In this document: positions 45,101-54,905 of the stretch, piece by piece
How positions within the stretch are numbered: the stretch's first letter is position 1
Layout of the letters: each line of letters begins with the position of its first letter
From: Blasia pusilla
Taxonomy: Eukaryota; Marchantiophyta; Marchantiopsida; Blasiales
Direction of reading: 5' to 3'
DNA: 64,000 bases
Assembly (NCBI GenBank): GCA_050084515.1
Contig: CM114274.1
Span: 22,754,001-22,818,000, forward strand
Notes under the pieces: generated by a model
The model's input: the letters and a program-made list of their open reading frames with translations, nothing else
Told to the model about the DNA's origin: nothing
Database searches by the model: none
Program-made: the position numbers and the translations under genes

Positions 45101-45536
45101 TACCTACTTGCGGGGATCTCCACGTTCTTACGTCATATTATCGCACGACATAGAACTGGATCTCATAGGCTAGGAATTGAGGAAGGACGATGCTTTAATA
45201 TTGATAGAAGTGAACGAATTTGTAGGTTATGTGACATAGAAAATATTGAGGATGAAGAGCATGTGTTTGTTACATGTCCAAGGTATGAAGAGATTAGACT
45301 AGCTCATAAAATAGATGTGGAGAATTTCTATTCTTTACTACAGCTGGTGCTTTATGATTTAGGTTGTTATATTAGGGACGTCATTATTCATCGCTCAAGT
45401 GCTCTAGGCTGTAGCTAGGAGAAGATCTTTAGGATCTTTTTCTGGGTGAGTGAATGAATGACTTGTAATGTGTTTTTCAGCCTTTTGATCCTTTGGGTCC
45501 CACGGGCTTGATCTATTTACCATTTATCATTTTATC
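42180..45536 (+). mobile_element. LINE ORF2 and 3' end of the near-full-length plus copy
   Basis: Endonuclease 42190-43105 (NIVETWEHESN, GDFNAPTRTAQ, the SNHTPLLFTLS end). Linker 43106-43430 with stops. RT 43592-44752 as one 386-codon frame with the active site changed to YAHDIILLARYG (second Asp of the catalytic pair intact, first replaced by His). C-terminal domain 44665-45072 and 45047-45418, with ICRLCDIENIEDEEHVFVTC. Conserved 3' block and tail to 45527-45536. A frameshift at about 45050 (CCAAAATTGGAG for CCAAAATGGAG) splits the C-terminus. Confidence 0.92.
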
Positions 45537-45990
45537 AAAGAGAAAGTGCTTGCAGGAGAAATTGATCTTGTGTATATAGGTACAGATGAGCAAATTTCTG
45601 ACATCTTTACAAAGGCATTGTCTAAAGATAAGTTTGAGATGTTTAGAAATGATTTAGGCGTTAGAGATAGCAAGATGAACTTGAGGGGGAGTATTGAAGA
45701 TTGAGTTAGAGTCAAGCTCATGAGACACCTGAACGGCTACATTTGGTACTTACACGAAGTAGGGAAGCTTAATCTTGGTTAGTTAGTTAAGTGCGATTAT
45801 CTTAACTGGAGTTAGTTAATCACAATTAGTCTAACTCAAGACTATGGTTAAGATGAGGATTAGGGTTGCTTGTACACACCCTATATAATTGACAAGGGGA
45901 CCAGCCTCCACTCATTCTCTCATTGCAAGTTTCGTTCTCCATGATGGTCAGAGCCGTTTCCCACCAATTATGCTTCTTTAGCAGTTTTCC
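45528..45990 (+). pseudogene. Ty1/copia relic: RNase H end, PPT and 3' LTR start
   Basis: Coding to 45704 reads HFIKEKVLAGEIDLVYIGTD, EQISDIFTKALSKDKFEMFR and NDLGVRDSKMNLRGSIED, the C-terminal end of copia RNase H. A polypurine tract TTGAGGGGGAG follows (45681-45691), and the LTR starts at about 45695 (TGAAGATTGAG). The LTR has a TATA box CTATATAATT at 45881-45890 and is cut at 45990 by a LINE. It is bounded on both sides by LINE 3' sequences. Confidence 0.88.
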
Positions 45991-46258
45991 ATGTTTGTTA
46001 CATGTCCAAGGTATGAAGAGATTAGACTTGCTCATAAAATAGATGTGGGGAATTTCTATTCTTTACTACAGCTAGTGCCTTATGATTTAGGTTGTTATAT
46101 TAGAGATATCATTATTCATCGCTCAAAAGCTCTAGGCATTAGCTAGGAGAAGGCCTTTAGGATCTTTTTCATAGTCAATGTATTACTTGTAAATTTTTTT
46201 AGCCTTTTGGCCCTTTGGATCCCACAGGCTTGATCTATTTACTATTTACCATTTACCA
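45991..46258 (+). mobile_element. LINE 3' end fragment
   Basis: Starts in the zinc-motif region (TTTGTTACATGTCCAAGGTATG) and has RLAHKIDV, the last ORF2 codons, the 3' block (TTGGCCCTTTGGATCCCAC) and three TTTAC(C/T)A units ending near 46258. It has drifted more than the copy at 45280-45536. Confidence 0.9.
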
Positions 46259-46395
46259 TTTATAAAGGGACTTAAAAACAGAGACTAGAGATTTTAATAA
46301 GAGGAAATATGCAACCATAATTCTCACTAGAGAGATATGTGTGCATGTAATCTTACTTCTTTAGTTACCACTTACAGTAATCCTATGAATATATG
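46259..46395. other. short unassigned gap between LINEs
   Basis: 137 bp of AT-rich sequence with no recognised feature. It separates a plus LINE tail from a minus LINE tail and may be original host or copia DNA. Confidence 0.4.
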
Positions 46396-49200
46396 GTAAA
46401 TGGTAAATATATCAAGCCCGTGGGACCCAAAGGGTCAAAAGGCTAAAAAATATATTACAAGTCATTCCTAAAAACCCAAAAAAAGATCCTAAAGACCTTA
46501 TCTTAGCTATTTCCTAGAGCACTTGAGCGATGAATAATGACATCCCTAATATAACAACCTAAATTATAAGGCACTAGCTGTAGTAAAGAATAGAAAATTC
46601 TCCACATCTTTTTTATGAGCTAGTCTAATCTCTTCATACCTTGGACATGTAACAAACACATGCTCGTCATCCTCGATACTTTCTCTGTCACATAACCTAC
46701 AAATTCGTTCACTTATATCAATATTAATCCATCGTCCTTCTCCCACGCTCTCAACCTGTCTTCTTACAACTAGGGCCCCAAATTGGGGTCCCATGTAAGA
46801 CCACTGGCAACACTAAGCTCCTAAATAAGAACTTCCTAAGACCCCATGACACAAGACGAGTTCTTCTACACCAATTTAAAAATGAATATAGAGCTTTGTA
46901 ACCACCTTCTACTCTCTTTTGCACGCAAAATGCCCAACTATAATCATGAGAGAAATGAATGCCTAGATATTTATAACTCTTCACTTGTTCTAATTGTAGA
47001 CCTTTGTAAAACAATGAGAAATTGGATCTAGTACCCACTATAATGATTTTAGACTTCTCCATATTAACCTCCATTTGATTCTGGGTACAAAACCTTGCCA
47101 AAGTGTCGAGGTATTTTTGTAAACTAATGCCATCACGCGCTAGAAGTATGATATCATCTCCATATAATAGAGGTTTGATTACAAAGTCCCAATCTTGACA
47201 CCTTCACTATCACATTCCTCCAACCAATTTTCGATATCAACTATGAAAACTCCAAAAACTGTAGGGGAGAGAGGGCAACCTTGAATGACTCCGATAGTAC
47301 TCAAGATCTTTTGAGTTTGTGAATCTTTGATCTTGGCCCAAACGGAATGGTACAATGTGGCCACGGTAGCGAGGACATTTGGTGGTATCCCAATGGCTTG
47401 CAACCTATCCCATAAGAGCTTACAAGGTATGGTATCAAAAGCTTTCTTGAAATTGATGAAACCGCAAAACAAAGATTTCCCATTGCCCTTAGATTTCTCC
47501 CATAATACACGTAAGACCAAGATATGGTCGATGGTGTTGTATGTTGGGCGAAAACCATCTTGGACCCGTGCTTTTTTATGGAAAGACTCTGTCCATGCGC
47601 TCAACTTTGACTCCACCAATTTCCCAAACAGTTGTGCAAAGACACTACCGACCATGCTAAAGCAATAGTTTGTCACCAAATCCTTCCTTCGAGATTTGTG
47701 AATAGGAACAATCTCCCGTAGCGACCAAGTAGAAGGAAAACCATAGATAGCAAGATCACCCAATACCTTGGTGAAGATCGGTCCGATAGAATCTCCTCCC
47801 CACTTGAGAAGCTCAACAAAAAAGACCATCCAAATCCTCACATTTGCTAATCTTCTTAGTTGAGTCATCACCTCTTCTTCAAAGAATAAGCCTCGTATGC
47901 CTCCACAACGTGGCATAGATGTAGCATGGGGAAAGAAGTAGAGCAATAGATATCAAAGATTTTGAATCAAGAGTAGGTTTTGAAGACCGTACTACTAACC
48001 GTCTCCAAAATGATTTGGGGTCGTCATGGAGTTCCCTTGTTAAGGACTCTTGCTTCCGCTGCAAGAAAGCTTGTTTCTTGGATTTCACCAAGTGTTTGTA
48101 AAGGCTCGTCATGATAAGCCGAATTTGGATATAGAAAGATTTATCCACTGATCTTAACCTTGCTTGCCTGCATTCAGAGTCAAACCACCCATTACAAGGC
48201 AATCTCTTAGCACCTCTATCCGTGTGCCGGGAAAAGAACTTGGATGCGGTGTTTCTGAGCAATTCGGTTAGTTGCAAGCTTTTCGTCTCTGGATCAGAGC
48301 TCCATATAATGTGAGTCAAGAGTTCTTGTAAATCTATCATGTAAAGATATTTTTTACGAGGATCTAAGCGAAACTTGGGAGAAGCTAAAACAAATTGAGA
48401 TGTTGAGAGAGGAATTGCCTTTGACACTGAGAGAGTAAACAAAAGATCTGCATGATCTGATTTTGATTGAGGTTCTAAAATATCAAATGTAGAGATATGA
48501 GAGCTGTTAGTGGGCGAAGAGAGAAGGTAATCGATGGTGTTAGCACCTATAGAGGAGAAACATGTGTTGGAGTGAGAGTTGGGAAAATGAGAGGTTCTAT
48601 AAGAAACTTTCAAATTACAAGTGGCTGCGAAAGTTAAAAAATATTTTGTCAAAGGATTTGTAGAAAGATCTGAAGAGATTCTAGACCACAAACCATCATG
48701 TGCTTCTTTGAGAAGAGGAGCATTCAAGGAAGCACTGAATTGGGTAAATTGAGCATTACGTGTGCGAGCATTGAAATCCCCAACTAGAAAAACTTCACCT
48801 TTGCTTTGATATTTGAGAACACATCCCCAATAAGTCGATGAAACGGTTGACTCTGATTGCAAGTGCGTGTTGAGTAGATAGGCTTGGACAATGGTGCAAA
48901 ATAACAAACTGCCAGATAACAATAATATCCCCCAACCAAACCAAGATGTAGCCAATGATATTGGCCCCCAATATCTTGATCTTCTAGATGTATCAAAGGT
49001 AGAAATTGAGACTTGATGAAAGTAGCAATATTTTCATGACCCCTTCTTGCCCGTTGCCTCCTTTTGTTCCATGTCAATCCCACCAAAGTAAACCCTTGCA
49101 GCTCTTCAATAGTATTGCTCTCATATTCCCAAGTCTCCACAATATTGATAATGTCCGCCATATCCCAAACTGGTAGCCAGCTCACATACTTTGTTGTTGA
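46396..49200 (-). mobile_element. near-full-length minus LINE: ORF2 and 3' end
   Basis: Reading from right to left: endonuclease 49185-48400 (WNIRGLST-like start lost to a frameshift; NIVETWEYESN; GDFNARTRNAQFTQFSASLN; final SDHADLLFTLSV), linker 48350-47990, RT 47946-46760 with KSRRKDLVTNY, QDGFRPTYNTIDHILVLRVL, QGCPLSPTVFGVF and an active site reading YGDDIILLARDG at about 47166. A frameshift lies near 47180. About 430 bp of the C-terminal domain is deleted: WGPSCKKTG (46765) joins GRWINIDISERICRLCD (46740). Tail of GGTAAAT units at 46396. Confidence 0.92.
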
Positions 49201-49204
49201 AAGG

Positions 49205-50018
49205 CTGCGTTTATTCTACATCAACACTCTCAGCTTCTTGTATTGCTAGGGTTGATAACTCTCGTTTTCTCTCGGTAAAAATTGCTCGACCATCGCGTAG
49301 ATAAGCAATAAAATCTGCTTCTTGAGCCTCTTTGACCTTTGCAAGCTCCTTTCTCCTAGCTTGGACTTGTAGAGGTGTAAGATCAAGATCCAACCATATC
49401 CTCTGTCCTTTGAGAATGGCCTTGTTAGCCATGGCAGTATCATGTTGAGTTTGATCGACAAACTTAACCAAAATAGCACGAGATTGTGTTCGCTTTTTCC
49501 CAATGCGAAAAGCTTGAGCCAACCAAGAAGTTGGTGACAACACTCTTCACCTCTTCGCTCTCAATTTTTGGCAATCCGGAGATTCTCACATTCTTTTTAC
49601 GTGCAAATTGGTTTTCCTTTTCTATCTCTTGCTCTTGACCGAAAGAGATATGAGCAACCTTTGTAGCTTCAGCATAAGATTTCATTTTCACTTCTAAAGT
49701 TTCAACAACCTCATGCAATTCTGAACTATTGGGAGTAATTGCTAATGATGATGCCTTCTCTTGAACATCCGCAACAGATTTGGAAAGATCGAGCATCACA
49801 CTAGAGCTATCTTTCAACACCTTCTTCAAAACCTCTTGCGTTGCCTTCAACTCTCGGATCTGAATATGTGCAAGGTTCAATTGAGAAGGTTGTACCTTGA
49901 ATTCTTGTCGAAGCTCTTTCAATTCATGCAAGATCACTTGCACTAGATTCAAGATTTCGTCTTGAGTAGTCATCATGTAGTCGACTTCACTACATCCCAG
50001 ATATTGCATGACCTCCAA
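49205..50018 (-). pseudogene. LINE ORF1 of the minus copy, best preserved
   Basis: From about 49980 (MMTTQDEILNLVQVILHELK) the frame is open to 49464: coiled coil LRQEFKVQPSQLNLAHIQIR, LKATQEVLKKVLKD, then KSYAEATKVAHISFGQEQ and KKNVRISGLPKIESEEVKSV. A frameshift near 49510 leads to 49543-49211: QAFRIGKKRTQSRAILVKFV, KAILKGQRIWLDLDLTPLQV and a Lys/Glu-rich C-terminus. The ~250-residue length and order fit an L1-type ORF1 protein. It likely forms trimers and binds the element RNA, by analogy. Confidence 0.82.
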
Positions 50019-50039
50019 TCAAGTAAAGAAAAATCTCCA

Positions 50040-50770
50040 ACACCACACAACTTTGACTCTTAGAGTCGGTTGTGCTTGAAATTTTTAGGATTAGGGCACC
50101 TTCTTACATTACACGTTTCCTCAAAATCTCAGCTTCATGTGACACTCTACTTGAAAGATATGGTCTCCGCAAGATTCAAATCTCCTCAAATATGGAAGAG
50201 TAGAAACTTAAATTTTTGATAACTTCGTCTTTGTTTGTAGATTGTGCTTGAAATTTGAAGGGCTAGGGCGTTTCTTCACACTTCACACTTTCTCAAAGTC
50301 TCATTTTCATATGACACTCCATTTGAAAGATATGGCCTCCGCAAGATTCAGATCTGAAATCCTCAAATGTGGAAGAGTAGAAACTCAAATCTCTCACAAG
50401 TTCATCTCTGTAAGTCAGTTGTGCTTGCAATTCGAATGGCTTGGACACCTTATACACTCCATGCTGCCTTAAAATCTCAGTTTCATCTAATACTCCACGT
50501 GAAATATATGGCCTCCGCAAGATTCAAATTTGAAATCCTCAAATGTGGAAGAGTAGAAACTAAAGTCTCTGACAACTTCGTCTCTGTAAGTCAGTTGTGC
50601 TTGAAATTTGGAGGACTATGGCACCGCCTTACATTACACGTTTCCTCAAAATCTCAGCTTCATATGACATTCCATTTGAAAGATATAACGTCCGCAAGAT
50701 TCAGATTTGAAATCCTCAAATGTGGAAGAGCATAAACTCAAATCTCTCACAACTTCGTCTCTCTTGTGTT
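50040..50770 (-). promoter_or_regulatory. LINE 5' UTR: four tandem ~175-bp monomers
   Basis: The anchor word TGTGCTTG(A/C)AATTT recurs at 50071, 50243, 50420 and 50596 (spacings 172, 177, 176). Every unit also has CTCCGCAAGATTCA(A/G)AT and AAATGTGGAAGAGTAGAAACT on the plus strand. The array sits directly 5' of ORF1 of the minus LINE and ends near 50770 in non-repeat DNA, so it marks the element's 5' end. Its tandem organisation resembles promoter monomers of mouse L1; promoter function is inferred. Confidence 0.85.
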
Positions 50771-51688
50771 GTAGGCACTCCCCTCCAATCACTCGACAGC
50801 AGCCATAAAAAATCCCCCAACAGAGAATATTGAGCTCCAATCGCCGCGAAACCATGCGAACAAAATTACGGTCTATATTTGGAGCTGCGCAGTGCATAGT
50901 GCAGAGTGCATCATGAACCGAAGAGCAGATAACAGAGAGGGAAGGGAAAGTATTCGTCCTAATTGTGGAATGCTCCGGTCATTGCACTCGAGAATTGACA
51001 ATCTATATTTGATTGGAGCTAGATGGTGCAAAATGCACCACAATTGTAAAAGCGGATAGAGTAGAGCAAAGAGGAGGTGGCTGCCCTGAATTGTCGAATG
51101 GACTATTCTCAGCACCCGAAAATTAAGTAGGTATCTTTTTTTAAATCACTTCAAAGCGTGGGACCTAGTCAGGTATCCAAGAGCCTCGCACCAGAACAAT
51201 ACAAAAGGAGAAGAAATCTGAGTCCAAAATTGCTTGAGTCCAAAATTGAGATGGAGTAAGAAAAGGAGTCAACAAACAGCGTCGAGAATAGCCGTACACG
51301 GCCTTCGAAAAAGCTCGAACATCATCAACTTTGTTAGAGCATACTCAATCCCCACATAACCAAACCGATCAAACCCAAAAAAGGGATTGTCAATGATGTC
51401 TCCGAGGCGTACCCTAAATGCACTCCATAACTTAATCCGCTTATGTATCCTAAAGTGCCGCATCCTCTCCTAGGCGTATCTAACGGCCAGTCTTTTGCCA
51501 TGAATGTACGCTTAGGGTATCTACGCCTACCCTTCCTCTGTTTCATGAGGCGACGAGTGGCCATGGAGTTTAATTGCGACTTTTACCACCTATTGTAGGG
51601 GTCGTAAAGAACACACTTTCCTTATGACTAAATCGAACATCTATGATATAATGGCAAATATTAAAAATTTTAAAGGTACAAGAAGAGT
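50771..51688. other. non-repeat DNA, possible gene fragment unassigned
   Basis: No transposon sequence is recognised. Minus frames at 51334-51564 and 51269-51463 overlap in different phases; the first is basic at its N-terminus (MATRRLMKQRKGRRRYPKRT) with a hydrophobic end. It may be host intergenic DNA or a small decayed gene; I do not recognise a family. Confidence 0.35.
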
Positions 51689-52462
51689 CTAACCAAACTC
51701 CGTATGCTATTCTTCTTGCGGAAACAAGTTGTCTTCCTCTAAAGGCTGAAGCTCTTTACTTCACCATCACTTACATCGCAAGGGTGAGATCTCTTGATGT
51801 TTCTCGCCTTCCTCATCAAGCTTTGCGAGCCACACGTTCCATAGGGTGGTTGGCGGATGTGGTGACTCGGTCTTCAAAGTGGAATATCGCGGAACGCGAT
51901 TGGGACTTGAAACCGATGGCACTCCGCGAGCATCTACAGAAGCAATTTCTCAACATTATTTGGAGCAGCCCGGGCACCAAAATTGGAGTTTTATCAACTT
52001 CATGTTAATCCTATGCTTGTATATTGTGAGCAAAGATACCTACTTGCGGGGATCTCCACGTTCTTACGTCATATTATCGCACGACATAGAACTGGATCTC
52101 ATAGGCTAGGAATTGAGGAAGGACGATGCTTTAATATTGATAGAAGTGAACGAATTTGTAGGTTATGTGACGGAGAAAATATTGAGGATGAAGAGCATGT
52201 GTTTGTTACATGTCCAACGTATGAAGAGATTAGACTAGCTCATAAAATAGATGTGGAGAATTTCTATTCTTTACTACAGCTAGTGCCTTATGATTTAGGT
52301 TGTTATATGAGGGACGTCATTATTTATCGCTCAAGTGCTCTAGGCTGTAGTTAGGAGAAGGTCTTAAGGATCTTTTCCAGGGTCAATAAATGAATGACTT
52401 GTAATGTGTTTTTCAGCCTTTTGGTCTCACGGGCTTGATCTATTTACCATTTACCATTTATG
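51689..52462 (+). mobile_element. LINE 3' end, near-identical to 44756-45536
   Basis: Contains the ORF2 C-terminus from NQTPYAILLAET through ICRLCDGENIEDEEHVFVTC, the 3' block (with an 8-bp deletion of the CCTTTGGG part) and a three-unit tail. By eye it differs from 44756-45536 at only a handful of positions. It shares that copy's frameshift CACCAAAATTGGAGTTTTATC, which the other LINE copies lack. Flanking sequences differ. Confidence 0.92.
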
Positions 52463-53800
52463 AAAGTTGCATGTATAAAAGAGCAATTGATTATCCATGA
52501 TTTTATGAGAAGGTTTCATTGTACAAATCTGAGAAATGCTAGATTAAATTCTAAATCTATCTTCCGCATTCCACTTCTTTTTGGTATAACGAGTACACTT
52601 ATGAAAGGATTAATAATGTTTCTCTTTTTATTTCTATTATGTTGTCTTGGATATTTCCAATTTTCTGATTCTCCACTTTACACTTTTAAAAAAACCCATT
52701 GTTGTGGACGAATCATTAGAATTATGGAGTAATATATTTACGTGGGCTGCAAGTTTACTTGCTACAGGGGTCATTGTCCTCTCCTCTTGAATGGAATTTG
52801 ACACCACCAGTATAACTCTAGAGAGGGAAGACTCAGTATTATCTCATACACCAGAGCATATGAGAGATCAATTTCAGAAAGATCTGGCTATATATAAGAG
52901 CAATCAAGTAAACGCTCGATCATTTGAATCGAAGGATCCAAACGTTGGGCTCTCATAAGGGTTTCAAAAATCGCCAGGAAGCTCTGAGGAATCCGATTAC
53001 TAAAAACATTTTAATATATATGGTGGAAAGACCCATAAAGGATCAAAAATTTAAAAATTTGGGAAACGTGTTGAGAAGAGGTACAATAAATAGGAAGAAG
53101 ATGAGAATACAATCTCAACCCCTGATTCATAGACTGTTGAGTTATATACGTCCTACAATAATTAATTTAGACCAAAAAGGCTTTCTTTCTCAGGACTTTG
53201 TGTTTTCAAAGACGGACAATTTTCTCTTCAGCGGATTACTAAATATCATTGTAGCCTTTTCCTAGGGTGAACTCGCTTCAAGGTTTCTTCTTTTGCCAAT
53301 GGTTTTTAAGATCAGGTTCATTTCAGAGTAAGATCTTTAACTTAGATATTGAGTATATATTCGACCAATTGAAGAAGATGAGCCCATTTTATAAACACCC
53401 TTCCCCAGTTAGTACTTATAACTATAGAGTATTATATATTCTGCCGATTATTGTATCACTTCTACTTTGGAAGACAATTGTTTATGGTATACTGATACTT
53501 TTCTCGAAATCTCGAAATTGTTATGTATAGCTACTGGTGGAGATATTTCCAAGGCTAGACAGGAATGGGCACTGGAAAGTTGAGGGCCACATGGATATTC
53601 TAAGGTAAAAAAGATGAGATATCAAATGAACTAGTAAGGAATGCGGAGCTTTGAGAGGAAAATAAAAAATCAATAGAAGAATTACAAAACGAAATAAGGT
53701 CCTTCAGAAATGTCACCAAATCTTTATCAATAAGCTCTGCTAAAATAGATAGAAGATAGAAGATTTACGAGTTTCCCAAGAAAATTACCTGAACAATCCT
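52463..53800 (+). pseudogene. AT-rich decayed coding relic, unidentified
   Basis: Successive plus frames at 52460-52732, 52924-53265 and 53267-53530 encode hydrophobic stretches (LIMFLFLFLLCCLGYF; VLYILPIIVSLLLWKTIVYG) and Lys/Arg/Asn/Ile-rich stretches (NPITKNILIYMVERPI). Then comes a charged, helical piece in broken frames (SIEELQNEIRSF, near 53680). Base composition and amino-acid use (Ile, Lys, Asn, Phe) differ from the neighbours and are reminiscent of organelle-encoded membrane proteins. I cannot name a gene. It begins exactly at the end of the LINE tail. Confidence 0.35.
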
Positions 53801-54905
53801 ATGGTTCAAGCCATGTTTAATTTTTGCTGGTGTACCTTCTCGGCAGTGAACGCACCATACCATGGATCAAAATGGAATACAGTGTGAATATCACACTTAA
53901 CCAAGCCTCAATTTCCAAAAACTAGTAAATTCTCTAGATATTTGATTTGCTTTTGCCTCCTTTCAGTTGGATGCACATGGGGGAACAATGGGTGAAATTT
54001 GAACTAGCGGATTACAAATTGGACAATGGGACTCACAATCTCATCAACCTCTGAAAGACATGACTCACACAGATCAGGCAAAAAAGCCAGAGCATTATCA
54101 AAATAAAAAGCTTGTATTCACATCTGTATATTGATCTGCTTTGATCCATTGCAAAAAACATTTATTCAAAGCTTCGATCTTTCTAGATTGGCCCCATGTG
54201 TTAGGATATAAATCAGTGAAAGACAATCTTGTCTCAACTCCATCTAATTGAAACAAGGGTCCTGCAGACACATGTGCAAAACAAAATATTAGACACTTCA
54301 CATCAACTTGGTGAAACCTCAGCAACTGCACACCACACATTTTAAATGTGGAAATGTGAAGAAAGGAATTGCAGCAGCCAAAGTCAGTGCCTTTAAACAA
54401 GATTCCAGACTAGGTTTGACCAGTGTAATGGCAATGGAAACAAACACATCCACGGAACTAGAGCCCATCACAGGTAAATCTCCATTCTAGAGGATCCTTA
54501 AGTATGCAGCTATGCATCTCTTTAACTTGTTTAAAGGCACACGCCCTAGAATGAACTCGGGCAAGTTAATTTTGGTCAGGACTTGTTTCCTGATGTACCG
54601 TCTCAACAAAGTTGATCTACATGCCACAATACTCAAAAATTGACATATTGAAGTTTTATACAAAATCTTCAAATGGTTATAACACCAGTGTTACAATGAC
54701 ATACGGTGGAGTGGGGGATTATCCCGCACTGTAGAAGACCTGCCATAAAGCAGCCACTGGATTTATAAGTGACAGTTTGGATGAGGAAAACCTACTTAAG
54801 TCTACAAATGAAGGTTTAAAGAAAGAGAGGAAAGGCATAAGAATACTGACCATGACATAATAGTCACCACCAAGCTCAACAAGAGATGCAGTGTTTCTTT
54901 TAAAC
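53801..54905. other. 3' flank of the C53 gene
   Basis: No separate gene is recognised. The first few hundred bases downstream of the C53 stop (54905 leftward on the minus strand) presumably hold its 3' UTR. I could not fix a poly(A) site. Confidence 0.4.

Noticed and set aside
52463-53800. Firm call as a plastid ycf gene fragment
   Set aside because: Composition is suggestive but I could not align it to any specific organellar gene from memory, so it is left unidentified.
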